Part shown: positions 25,101-32,956 of the stretch, piece by piece | How positions within the stretch are numbered: position 1 is the stretch's first letter | How the letters are laid out: every line of letters starts with the position of its first letter | Source of the DNA: Paractinoplanes polyasparticus | GTDB lineage: Bacteria > Actinomycetota > Actinomycetes > Mycobacteriales > Micromonosporaceae | Direction of reading: 5' to 3' | DNA length: 64,000 bases | NCBI RefSeq assembly: GCF_019710575.1 | Contig: NZ_JAHWFK010000016.1 | Location: forward strand, 1-64,000 | Made by a program: the position numbers and the translations under genes | The notes under the pieces: model-generated | The model's input: only the letters and a program-made list of their open reading frames with translations | Databases searched by the model: none | What the model was told of the DNA's origin: nothing

Positions 25101-26916
25101 CCTGCTCGACTGCGCGCCCACCCTGCCGGCGTTCCAGGCCGAGCTGGTGCGGTCCACCGCGTTCACCAAGCGCGTGGCCAACGAGCAGAACGCCGCCATC
25201 ATGGCCGAGTTCGACGAGCTGCACGAGCTGCTGACCACCGGCCCCGGCGGCCCGGCCGACACCGGCCCCGGCGGCAATCCGATGGCGGCCGCCTACCGCA
25301 GCATCCTGCAGGCTCTGGCCGCGGCCTTCTTCGGCGACGTCCCGGCGCTGGTCGCGCAGGCCGATGCCATCGAACGCTCGTTGCCGTTCATCGAGGGCAA
25401 CTACTTCACCGCCACCGCCCGGTTCGTGCGCGCCTACGCCCTGCTGGCCGCGGATCGCGCCGACGAGGCCGAGCCGCTGCTGTGCTGGCTGGACGAGCGG
25501 GCGGCCGACGCCCCGGCCAACTTCCAGCACCTCGCCCGGTGGCTGGCCGCCGAACGAGCGTGGGTGGCCGGCGACCCGGCCGCCGGCGGCCTGTTCGACG
25601 AGGCGCTGCGGGCTGCCGGTCGCCAGCGCCGCCCCTGGCAGCACGCGTTCCTGGCCGAGCGCGCCGGGCGCTACCAGCTCGCGGCCGGACTCGGCTACGT
25701 CGGGCACCGCCTGCTGCGGGACTCCCACGAGCGCTGGACCGACTGGGGTGCGACAGCGAAAGTTGCCGCGCAGGAGCGCGAGTTCCCGTTCCTGCGCGAG
25801 CGGCGGGCCGGCGCCCCGGCCGCGGGGTCCGGCACGTCCACCACCTTCGCCTCCGAGGCGGTCGACCTGATGGCGGTCGTCGAGGCGTCGCGCGCGCTGA
25901 GCTCCGAGACCCGGATCGGCCAGCTCCGCGTCAGGGTGGTCGAGATCCTGGCCTCGCTCACCGGCGCGACCAGGGTGCACCTGCTGACCCGCGACGACGA
26001 GACCGCGGACTGGACGGACGGCCGGTCGGTGATCACGGCCGGCCGGGTGCCGCTGAGCATCGTCCGCTACGTCGAGCGCACCCAGGCGCCCCTGGTGCTC
26101 GACAACGCGGTCGACGACCCCCGGTTCGCCCAGGACCCGTACCTGGACGGGGTCGAGCTCTGCGCGGTCCTCGCGGTGACCGTGGTGTCGCACGGCGAGC
26201 CGAGGGCCATGCTCGTGCTCGAGAACCGCCTGTGGCGCGGCACGTTCACCGACCAGCGGCTCGACGTCGTCCGCATCATCGGCAGCCAGCTCGTCGTCTC
26301 CATCGAGAACGCCGACCTGTACGCGTCGCTCGAACGCAAGGTGGCCGAGCGCACGGAGCAACTGCGGCTGGCCAACGCCCAGCTCCAGATCCTCAGCGGC
26401 ACCGACGCGCTCACCGGGCTGGCCAACCGCCGCCACCTCGACCAGGTGCTGGAGCGCTCGTGGCAGGCCGACGGGGCCGAGCCGCTGGGTCTCATGATGA
26501 TCGACATCGACCACTTCAAGCTCTACAACGACCGCCTCGGGCACGCGGCCGGCGACGACTGCCTGCGCAAGGTGGCCCGGGCGATCGCGGCCGCGGTGGG
26601 GGAGAAGGGGCTGGTCGCCCGGTACGGCGGCGAGGAGTTCACCGTGGTGCTGGCCGGCGCCGGCACGGCCGCGACGGTCGAGCTGGCCGAACGGGTGCAG
26701 CGGGCGGTGCACGAGCTCGGCGAGGCCCACCCGGCGGCGCCCGGCGGCGTGGTCACGGTCAGCGTCGGCGTCAGCTGCGAGGTGCCGGCGGGCGACCGTA
26801 CCGTCGCCGACCTGGTCGCGGACGCCGACGACGGGCTCTACGAGGCCAAGCGGGGCGGGCGCGACCAGGTGCGGACCGGCCGCCGGGCCGCACCCCGCCC
26901 GGCCGTCCGCTCGTAG
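22168..26916 (+). CDS. Ser/Thr kinase - AAA ATPase - GAF - diguanylate cyclase hybrid
   Basis: This 1582-aa protein starts at a GTG with CGGAGG 7 bases upstream. Residues 1-270 are a Ser/Thr kinase domain with RKEL lysine, catalytic HKDINPANV and IDFELA, where Glu replaces the usual DFG glycine. A large STAND-type ATPase has Walker A GPSGVGKT near 307 and a Walker B VLVVDDVQW. A long TPR-like helical region follows. A GAF domain spans about 1235-1385. The C-terminal GGDEF domain (from TDALTGLANRRH near 1412) has active motif GGEEF near 1487. No RxxD inhibitory site is visible before it. The layout matches known multi-sensor hybrid kinases, with output as c-di-GMP synthesis. The EAL remnant near 58.6 kb is the only other c-di-GMP gene in the window. 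Confidence 0.9.
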   Translation: MSDAQVEVLYESARTRVVRSAPAGDRPGLIRKELRGPDAVERGRRERETLKRLAGVPGVARLAGGTPRDTELVLLDVGDSLAAWIRAGHHPMSAVCDVALRLTRVVAAVHAAGVVHKDINPANVVLDGLDPVLIDFELATTAAEERPGFTHQSQVAGTLAYLAPEQTGRTGRAVDRRSDLYALGATLFELVTGRPPFTGTNPLELLHDHLARRPVRVTQLVPAAPPMLAAIIDRLLEKEPDRRYQSAEGCAHDLARLGDGPFELGARDFPARLTAPSRLIGRDAEVAALRTTFDEALAGRVRGLLISGPSGVGKTALVNELRAMVTAAGGWFVTGKFDQYRQDTASDAMATAFRALARLLLGENETDLARLRAVLGPALGDNAGLLAGLIPEVAPLLRIDPEPPRGDQAEVQGRLFQAALALICTVVSPARPLVLVVDDVQWAAATPTAFIETLLTAEGLPGLLVIGAYREEEVDASHPLSAVLTRWQRLELPPRELRLRNLPPDDVTTLLAEVLRLPAERAAGLAAAIAPRTGGNPFDSVELINSLRVGGVLAPSDDGWDWDVDAVRRWVGDSDIGDLLVARLDRLPRSCRRVLTVMAALGGETGFDLLAAALRSTAADVESRLRPALEDGLVVLDEGVAFRHDRVQQAAYALTPPAARRLLHLVLAERLAGRPEHAAVAAQQYLPAAGLVTGAGHRRQVAELLRSTAAGLRMINYPVAERYLAAAAPLAGDDPALLDRILIDHHRALYSLGRLPEADTLWTGLADRLDPAALTEPAVVQIESLTVRGRAADALDLGRALLGRLGVPLPARELDDGLDQLREWAPTLRVDDDLIRADVAEPALVAACSLLARMMPPAFFSDHETMVWLITAARRIWSEHGPSAALVVPLAHSGIAAIGFRRDHVTGYRVLRHLEEVGDARGWDAETAAVRFLASVSTTHWFEPVEHSVELARLAYERLVHGGDLAFACFTAHTTVPALLDCAPTLPAFQAELVRSTAFTKRVANEQNAAIMAEFDELHELLTTGPGGPADTGPGGNPMAAAYRSILQALAAAFFGDVPALVAQADAIERSLPFIEGNYFTATARFVRAYALLAADRADEAEPLLCWLDERAADAPANFQHLARWLAAERAWVAGDPAAGGLFDEALRAAGRQRRPWQHAFLAERAGRYQLAAGLGYVGHRLLRDSHERWTDWGATAKVAAQEREFPFLRERRAGAPAAGSGTSTTFASEAVDLMAVVEASRALSSETRIGQLRVRVVEILASLTGATRVHLLTRDDETADWTDGRSVITAGRVPLSIVRYVERTQAPLVLDNAVDDPRFAQDPYLDGVELCAVLAVTVVSHGEPRAMLVLENRLWRGTFTDQRLDVVRIIGSQLVVSIENADLYASLERKVAERTEQLRLANAQLQILSGTDALTGLANRRHLDQVLERSWQADGAEPLGLMMIDIDHFKLYNDRLGHAAGDDCLRKVARAIAAAVGEKGLVARYGGEEFTVVLAGAGTAATVELAERVQRAVHELGEAHPAAPGGVVTVSVGVSCEVPAGDRTVADLVADADDGLYEAKRGGRDQVRTGRRAAPRPAVRS

Positions 26917-26940
26917 CGCCCGGCCCCGTACCGTGCGGGG

Positions 26941-27233
26941 ATGCCGTCCTTCCCCCAGCCCGCCACCGTGGCCGAGGCGGAGAAGATCCAGGACGAGTTG
27001 CGGGCGGCACTGATCGTCGGCTCGGCGCCGATCGAGCTGCCCCGCACGGTTGTCGGGCTGGACGTGACGTACGAGGTGGGCTCGGCCCGCGCCGTCGCGG
27101 CGGCGGTCGTGGTCGACGCATCGGACTGGCCGACTGCGTCGACCTGACGGTCCGGCTCACCGGTCGCTACCGCATCCCCGAGCCGACCCGCCAGGCCGAC
27201 ATCCTTTCCCGCAGCGCGCTCAGGAAATGTTGA
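26941..27233 (+). pseudogene. nfi: Endonuclease V remnant with internal deletion
   Basis: The ATG at 26941 opens a normal endonuclease V N-terminus (EAEKIQDELRAALIV, then VVGLDVTYE with the catalytic Asp, and AVAAAVVVDAS). At about 27122 the frame runs into unrelated codons and stops at 27147. In another frame the C-terminal end of the family follows immediately (DLTVRLTGRYRIPEPTRQAD), ending at the TGA at 27231-27233. GYRLPEPTR-AD is the usual ending of these proteins. About 110-130 central residues, including other catalytic acidic residues, are missing and the join is out of frame. The enzyme normally nicks DNA next to deoxyinosine; this copy cannot. It lies 24 bp after the hybrid kinase stop. 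Confidence 0.8.
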
Positions 27234-27765
27234 AACGCTGGTTCCAGTCGCCGACGCAGTCCCACACCTGAAGCGGCGCGCCGTCGGTGAAGGACTTGCC
27301 CCGCACGTCCAGGCAGCGGCCGCCGGACAGGCTCTGCAGCATTCCCCACTTGTTACCGGGCACCACCGACAGCCACTTCCACAGCTGGTTCGCCGACCCG
27401 GTGTTGCAGGTGTACTGGTAGACCACGTTGCCGTTCCCGTTCGGGGCGTCCCGCGACTTGTCGAGGCACTTTCCGGAGAGCACGTTGCGGAAGCTCCAGA
27501 TGTTCGCCCCGGGCACCTCCTCGGTGATCACCCAGCGCTGGTTCCGGACGTTCCCCGTCGTGCTCAGACTCTTGAGCTGCACCTTCGCGCGGTTGTCCAT
27601 CGACCAGCCCGCGACGTCGATGACCTTGGGCCCGATCATGCCCGACGGCGTCGGCACGCTGATCCAGGTGGTGATCGCCGCCCGGGCCGGCGCGGGCGCC
27701 ACCATCAGGGCCGCCGCCGTGACCAGCAGCGACGCGATGAATGCGAGAAGCCTCCGTTGACGCAT
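27220..27765 (-). CDS. Secreted ricin-type lectin protein
   Basis: This 181-aa protein starts at the ATG at 27765, giving a clean signal peptide (RQRRLLAFIASLLVTAAALM, cleavage after ARA). The rest is one beta-trefoil of ricin-B type with repeated SGKCLD / GGRCLD and NQRWV / NQLWKW / NQRFNIS motifs. No catalytic domain is attached, so it should act only as an exported carbohydrate-binding protein. Its 3' end overlaps the endonuclease V remnant by 14 bp. The longer upstream reading frame has no signal peptide and was not chosen. Confidence 0.85.
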   Translation of the reverse strand: MRQRRLLAFIASLLVTAAALMVAPAPARAAITTWISVPTPSGMIGPKVIDVAGWSMDNRAKVQLKSLSTTGNVRNQRWVITEEVPGANIWSFRNVLSGKCLDKSRDAPNGNGNVVYQYTCNTGSANQLWKWLSVVPGNKWGMLQSLSGGRCLDVRGKSFTDGAPLQVWDCVGDWNQRFNIS

Positions 27766-28088
27766 GGGTCCGCTCCCGTCCGATTCGCCGTACCCCCGTG
27801 GTCCGGCGCCCTCACGGTCACCGGCCGGCGCGGCGCGGGCAACAGAACGAGCCCACCGAAGTGTTCCCGGGAACGTCTCGGGCCACGCCGGCCGGCGCGC
27901 CCGTCGATGACACCGGCCGGGTGAAAGATCGACGAAGGGTGGCGGAACGGCCCTGGTTCTGATCGGCGAGCGTCGGTGAACAGCGGTCGGATGCAAGATC
28001 ACAGCTCGTGCACAATGCATTCAAAGCCGCTACCTGGGCCGGTGAAACACGTTGGGCTGACGTAAACCACCGCGCCTTGGGAGGCGGC

Positions 28089-29201
28089 ATGGCACGACGC
28101 GTGTTTCTTCATATCGGCGCCCCCAAGACGGGCAGCACCTACGTCCAGAACGTGCTGTGGAACAACGTCGAGCCGTTGCAGCGGGCGGGCATTCTGCTGC
28201 CCGGAAAGTTCTCGGCCCACGACGAGGCCATGGCCGACCTGCGCGGGCTCAACTGGCACGCGACGCCGGCCTGGTCGTGGGACCGGCTCGCCGGCCGCGC
28301 GGCCGCCTTCCCGGGCGACGTGGTCATCACCAACGAGGGGCTGGGCGCCGCTACCAGCGAGCAGGCGGCTCGCGCCGTCCGCAGCCTGCAGCCGGCTGAG
28401 GTGCACATCATCGTGGCTGCCCGCGACCTCTGGCGGACCTTCCCGTCCATGTGGCAGCAGAGCATCCGGTCGCGCAGCGTCTGGAGCTTCGAGGACTTCA
28501 TCGGGGCCGTCGAGCGGGGACGCTTCGAGGAGTTCTGGGAGCACTACACGGCCAACCGGATGCTGCGCCGGTGGGGTGACCTGGTGCCGGCCGGCAACCG
28601 GCACCTGATCACCGTGCCCGGGCCGGGTGCGCCGCGGGACACGCTGTGGCGGCGGTTCGCCGAGGTCATCGGGATCCCCGACGGGGCCTGCGACGTGACC
28701 GTGCCGATGGGGGCGAACACGTCGCTGGGGGCGGCCGAGGTCGAGGTGCTGCGCCGGGTCAACCAGGCGCTCGGCGACCGGTATCCGCACCGGGCGCCCT
28801 ACCAGCGCGCCGTGCAGCGGCACCTGGTCGACGCGGTGCTCAAGAACCGTACGAACGACCTGCGGTTCGGCGTGGGCCCGGAACGCGCGGAGTGGGTGCT
28901 CGACCTGGCCGAGCAGCAGATCAAGGATCTCGACGATTACCCGTGCGAGGTGATCGGCGACCTGGCCGAGTTGCGCCCGGTCGACCCGCGGCCCCAGCCG
29001 ACGCCCGATCGTGTGCGCCACGACCAGCTGCTGGAGACGGCGATCGAGACCATCATCGGCATGATCAGCCACGCCGAGCAGCTGCACGGCCTGGTGCCCG
29101 AGCCCCGGCTCAGCTCGATCGAGCGCCTGCGCCGCCGCGCCGCCGGCAAGGTGAAGCGGGGCCTGCGGAAGGTGAAGGCGGCGCCGCAGCAGAGATTCTG
29201 A
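28089..29201 (+). CDS. Sulfotransferase-like protein
   Basis: This 370-aa protein starts at the ATG at 28089, preceded by GGGAGG. The N-terminus FLHIGAPKTGSTYVQNVLW has the P-loop-like PAPS 5'-phosphate-binding motif of sulfotransferases (GAPKTGST). The helix EVHIIVAARDLWRTFPSMWQ matches the 3'-phosphate-binding region with Arg and Ser. The C-terminal 60 residues are a basic helical tail. The acceptor is unknown; cell-surface glycan is plausible because a membrane sulfatase-fold enzyme follows 62 bp later. Confidence 0.82.
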   Translation: MARRVFLHIGAPKTGSTYVQNVLWNNVEPLQRAGILLPGKFSAHDEAMADLRGLNWHATPAWSWDRLAGRAAAFPGDVVITNEGLGAATSEQAARAVRSLQPAEVHIIVAARDLWRTFPSMWQQSIRSRSVWSFEDFIGAVERGRFEEFWEHYTANRMLRRWGDLVPAGNRHLITVPGPGAPRDTLWRRFAEVIGIPDGACDVTVPMGANTSLGAAEVEVLRRVNQALGDRYPHRAPYQRAVQRHLVDAVLKNRTNDLRFGVGPERAEWVLDLAEQQIKDLDDYPCEVIGDLAELRPVDPRPQPTPDRVRHDQLLETAIETIIGMISHAEQLHGLVPEPRLSSIERLRRRAAGKVKRGLRKVKAAPQQRF

Positions 29202-29263
29202 ACCTTGTACGGCTCTGGCCCGTATCCGAGGGAGGCCACGCCCTCGAACCGGGAGACTCCGCT

Positions 29264-30919
29264 TTGCCGAAGATCCGTCGCCTTCTCGGCGGCCTCCTGA
29301 CCGTGGCCGCGGCCGTCCTGATCGTCGCGGCTCTGGTCGTGCCCGACGCGGTCACCCGGGCCAAGGCGGGGACGTTCCTGCCGGGGGCTTTCCTGCGGGT
29401 GCCGATCGAGGTGATCCTGGCCGGCGCGGTCGCGCTGGTCCTGCCCGCGCGCCGGCGCAAGCCGTTCGCGGTGCTGGCCGGGCTGGGACTCGCGGCGCTG
29501 GTCGTCCTCAAGATCGCAAACGCCGGCTTCCGTACGGTGCTCGGGCGCAAGTTCGACCCGGTGCTCGACCCGCCGCTGCTCCGCGACGGCTACAACGCCC
29601 TGACCGAGACCGACGGCCGGACGTACGCGAACCTGACGGTCGCCCTGGCCGTTGTCGCGGTGATCGCGCTGGTCGCAGCCCTGGTGCTGTCGGCCGTCCG
29701 CCTCGTCGAGGTGAGCACGCGGCACACGCTGCCGGCCCGGCGCGTGCTGGCCGGCCTGAGCGCGGCCTGGGTCGCCCTGGCGCTGAGCGGGCTGACGCTG
29801 TTCCCCAACGCGCCCGTCGCCTCCGACTCGGCGATCACCCTGGCCAAGTCGACCGTACGGCAGATCCCGGCCACGATCCGCGACGAGCGGCAGTTCGCGG
29901 CGGCGGTGCGGCACGACCCGTACGCCTCGGTGCCCGCCGACGACCTGGTCGCCGGGCTCAAGGGCAAGGACGTGATCATCGGGGTGGTCGAGAGCCTGGG
30001 CCACAGCTCGCTGACCGATCCGCAGATGTCGGCCATCGTCAACCCCGCCCTCGATGCGGCGAACGCCAAGCTGGGCCGGGCCGGGTTCCACGCGCGGACG
30101 GGCTGGCTGACCTCATCGACGTACGGCGGGGGCAGCTGGCTGGCGCACGGCTCGTTCCAGTCCGGGCTGTGGATCACCTCTCAGCGCCGGTACGACGAGA
30201 TGGTCAGCGGCGACCGGCTGACGCTGACCCGGGCCTTCAAGGACGCCGGGTGGCAGACCGCGGGCATGGAGCCCGGCAACACCAAGGACTGGCCCGAGGC
30301 GGGCTTCTACGGGTACGACACCGTGTTCGACTCGCGGAACATGGGCTACCAGGGGCCCGACTTCGGGTGGTCGCGGATGCCCGACCAGTTCGTGCTCGAC
30401 AAGTTCCAGCGCGAGATCTACGCCAAGGCCACCAAGCCGGTGATGGCCGAGATCACGCTGACCTCCAGCCACGAGCCGTGGACGCACATCCCCTCGATGG
30501 TGCCGTGGAACTCCGTCGGCGACGGCAAGGTCTTCGAGTCGCAGGTGGTGGGAGCGCCGGAGCGCAGCGAGCTCTGGGCCGATCCGGTGAAGGCCCAGGC
30601 CGCGTACGCGAAGACCCTCGCCTACTCGGTCGACAGCCTCACCTCGTGGGCCGCGGACTACGCCGACGACGACGCGGTCCTCATCATGTTCGGCGACCAC
30701 CAGCCGATGTCCGTCATCACGGGCCGCAACGCGAGCCACGACGTGCCCGTCTCGATCATCGCCAAGGACCCGGCGGTGCTCGACCAGATCGCCGCCTGGG
30801 GCTGGACCGACGGCCTGAAGCCGGCGGCGGACGGTCCGGTCTGGCGGATGGACGAGTTCCGCGACAGGTTCTTCGCCGCCTACGGCCGCGAGAACGGGAT
30901 GGCGCTGGGCCCCCGCTGA
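29264..30919 (+). CDS. Membrane alkaline-phosphatase-fold enzyme (sulfatase/LTA-synthase-like)
   Basis: This 551-aa protein most likely starts at the TTG at 29264, with GGGAGA upstream and the first helix following immediately. Four or five N-terminal transmembrane helices occupy about residues 8-190. The extracytoplasmic catalytic domain starts at KGKDVIIGVVESLGHSSL (metal-binding Glu, probable Ser/Thr nucleophile region). It contains STYGGGSWLAHGSFQSG and ends with the metal-binding FGDHQP. This is the arrangement of LTA-synthase-like and sulfatase-like phosphotransferases acting on surface glycans or lipids. It follows a sulfotransferase-like gene, so surface modification is the likely theme. 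Confidence 0.82.
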   Translation: MPKIRRLLGGLLTVAAAVLIVAALVVPDAVTRAKAGTFLPGAFLRVPIEVILAGAVALVLPARRRKPFAVLAGLGLAALVVLKIANAGFRTVLGRKFDPVLDPPLLRDGYNALTETDGRTYANLTVALAVVAVIALVAALVLSAVRLVEVSTRHTLPARRVLAGLSAAWVALALSGLTLFPNAPVASDSAITLAKSTVRQIPATIRDERQFAAAVRHDPYASVPADDLVAGLKGKDVIIGVVESLGHSSLTDPQMSAIVNPALDAANAKLGRAGFHARTGWLTSSTYGGGSWLAHGSFQSGLWITSQRRYDEMVSGDRLTLTRAFKDAGWQTAGMEPGNTKDWPEAGFYGYDTVFDSRNMGYQGPDFGWSRMPDQFVLDKFQREIYAKATKPVMAEITLTSSHEPWTHIPSMVPWNSVGDGKVFESQVVGAPERSELWADPVKAQAAYAKTLAYSVDSLTSWAADYADDDAVLIMFGDHQPMSVITGRNASHDVPVSIIAKDPAVLDQIAAWGWTDGLKPAADGPVWRMDEFRDRFFAAYGRENGMALGPR

Positions 30920-30950
30920 AGTGGATCGATCCGACCTTTACCGGGTCCCT

Positions 30951-31050
30951 TGTGTCCACGGTGGAGGCTTCGGGAGGCTGACATCGGCCGTTCCGGTCTC
31001 TGTGTCCAGGGTGGACCTTCCGGGCGGCTGACAACGGCCGTTCCGGCCCG
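30951..31050. repeat. Two tandem 50-bp direct repeats
   Basis: Copies at 30951-31000 and 31001-31050 both begin TGTGTCCA and share GGCTGACA and CGGCCGTTCCGG, with about 40 of 50 positions identical. They fill most of the gap between the membrane enzyme and the haloperoxidase gene, ending 15 bp before the latter's start. They could carry paired regulator sites or be a decayed duplication. Confidence 0.75.
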
Positions 31051-31065
31051 ACCGCGGGGGTCCAT

Positions 31066-32304
31066 GTGAAACGCGTACTCGCTCTGTTCCTGGCGCCGAT
31101 CCTCAGCCTGTTCGTTCTCGTCGCGCCGGCCCGGGCCGCCGCGCGCAATCCGGTCGTCCTGTGGAACAGCAACGCGCAGCAAGCCATCTTCGAGGTCGCC
31201 CGGCAGGCGCCGTACGTGGCGCCGCGCAGCTTCGCGATGGTGCACGGGGCCGTCTACGACGCGGTCAACGCCATCTCCGGTACGCCCTACGAGCCCTACC
31301 TGATCGTGCCGGCCGCCCGCCGCGGCGATTCCGTCGACGCAGCCGTGGCCGCAGCCGCCCACAGGGTGCTCGTCTCCCTGTTCCCCGCGCAGGCCGCGTC
31401 GCTCGACGAGATGTACTCGGCCGCTCTCGCCTCCGTGCCGGACGGGCGGTCGAAGGTCCGCGGCATCGCGGTCGGAACCCAGGCCGCCGACGCGATGATC
31501 GCGGCCCGGGTGGGCGACGGCGTCTTCGGTTCCGCCGTCTGGAACATCTCGACGGCACCCGGCCAGTGGCGACCGGCCCCGCCCACCATGGCGTCCGACG
31601 GCGCCTGGGTCGGCGACCTCAAGCCGTTCGTGATCCGGCGCGGCGACCAGTTCCGCACGGCCGGGCCACCCGCGCTGAACAGCGCCGCGTACGTACGCGA
31701 CCTCAACGAGGTCAAGGCGCTGGGCGGCGTGAACAGCACGGTCCGCACCGCCGATCAGACCTCGTCGGCCATCTGGTGGCACGACCGGCGGCTCACCGAG
31801 TGGGAGATCAAGCGGCAGGTGTCCGACCGGCAGGGCCTGAGCACCCTGCAGGCGGCCCGGTTCTTCGCCATCGCCGAGATCGCCAACGCCGACTCGCTGA
31901 TCGCCTGCTTCAACGAGAAGAAGCACTGGAACTTCTGGCGCCCCGTCACCGCCGTGCGGGAGGCCGCCGCCGACGGCAACCCCCGCACGACACCCGACCC
32001 AGCCTGGACGCCGCTGCTGGTGACCCCGCCGTTCCCCGACTACACCTCGGGCCACACGTGCTCGACGTCGACCATCATGTACACGATGCGGGCCTTCTTC
32101 GGCCGCGACGACATCCCGTTCTCGGCCTACAGCGCCGACTCGGGCACGACCCGCGCGTTCCCCAGCTTCTCGGCGGCCCTGGCCGAGGTGGTCGAGGCCC
32201 GCATCTGGGGCGGCGTCCACTACCGCGCAGCCGACGAGCAGGGCGTCCAGGTCGGCAACGGAGTGGCCCGTTACGTCCTGACGCACGAGTTCCGCCGTCG
32301 CTGA
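31066..32304 (+). CDS. Secreted vanadium-dependent haloperoxidase / PAP2-type phosphatase
   Basis: This 412-aa protein (GTG start at 31066) has a signal peptide (KRVLALFLAPILSLFVLVAP, ARA cleavage). The three PAP2/vanadate-binding motifs are present: KKHWNFWRP, PPFPDYTSGHTCSTST (acid-base His) and the SRxxxxxH-type EARIWGGVHYRAADEQG. Actinomycete proteins of this type are annotated as vanadium-dependent haloperoxidases, although many may act as acid phosphatases; the sequence alone does not decide. The gene ends 1 bp from the convergent lipoprotein gene, leaving no room for a terminator. Confidence 0.87.
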   Translation: MKRVLALFLAPILSLFVLVAPARAAARNPVVLWNSNAQQAIFEVARQAPYVAPRSFAMVHGAVYDAVNAISGTPYEPYLIVPAARRGDSVDAAVAAAAHRVLVSLFPAQAASLDEMYSAALASVPDGRSKVRGIAVGTQAADAMIAARVGDGVFGSAVWNISTAPGQWRPAPPTMASDGAWVGDLKPFVIRRGDQFRTAGPPALNSAAYVRDLNEVKALGGVNSTVRTADQTSSAIWWHDRRLTEWEIKRQVSDRQGLSTLQAARFFAIAEIANADSLIACFNEKKHWNFWRPVTAVREAAADGNPRTTPDPAWTPLLVTPPFPDYTSGHTCSTSTIMYTMRAFFGRDDIPFSAYSADSGTTRAFPSFSAALAEVVEARIWGGVHYRAADEQGVQVGNGVARYVLTHEFRRR

Positions 32305-32305
32305 G

Positions 32306-32956
32306 CTATTCGGTGACTGTCGGGACGGGGATGGCGTCGTTCTCGCCGGCTCCGGCTCCGGCTTCCGCTCCGGCTCCGGCTTCCGCTCCGGCTCCGGCTT
32401 CGGCGGAGGGGGTGAGGGTCTGGGCCGGGCACAGGTTCAGGGCGAGGCTGGCGAAGGCGTCGGGCGGGTCGGGCTGGTCGCTGTGGCAGGCGACGACGCC
32501 GGTGGTGGCGGTGGACCAGCCGTGGAAGGTGCCGCGGACGGTCGGGTCGCAGCTGGCCTCGAAGTCGGCGGCGACGCGGTCGACTCCCGTGTAGATGATC
32601 ACCAGCGCCCCACCGGGCGCGGAGTAGGTGAACGCCGTCGGCTTCGGCTCGGGCGACTTGGCCAGCACGGGACGGCCGGTGGACTTCTGGAGTGAGGCGG
32701 CGAGCTTCTCGAGCCAGGGCTCCGGTGCGTCGACGCCGGTGATCGACGGCTCGAACGGCTCGTCGACCAGCGTGGTCTGCTTGGCGCCGACGTTGAGAGT
32801 GGCATTCGTCAGTGTCGGCGTGACGGTGTTCGGCGACCAGCTTACTTGGCCGGTGGTGGGCTCACAGCCGGCCGCAATGGTCCGCGTTGTGTCGGGCCGG
32901 GCGCAACCCGCCGTAAGCACGACGGCCGCCGCCGCTGACAACCGCACCAAGATCAC
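32306..32956 (-). CDS. Lipoprotein with Ala-Gly-Glu repeat tail
   Basis: This 216-aa protein starts at the GTG at 32956, which shares bases with the TGA of the upstream nucleotidyltransferase. The signal ends in lipobox LTAGC (Cys18). The mature domain has two Cys-containing loops but no family I recognise. The C-terminal 30 residues are AGAGAEAGAGAE repeats, encoded by a short CCGGCTCCGGCTTCCGCT-type tandem array at about 32348-32403. Such arrays are prone to length variation. It would be anchored on the outer face of the membrane. The link to a cytoplasmic nucleotidyltransferase is only positional. Confidence 0.75.
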   Translation of the reverse strand: MILVRLSAAAAVVLTAGCARPDTTRTIAAGCEPTTGQVSWSPNTVTPTLTNATLNVGAKQTTLVDEPFEPSITGVDAPEPWLEKLAASLQKSTGRPVLAKSPEPKPTAFTYSAPGGALVIIYTGVDRVAADFEASCDPTVRGTFHGWSTATTGVVACHSDQPDPPDAFASLALNLCPAQTLTPSAEAGAGAEAGAGAEAGAGAGENDAIPVPTVTE

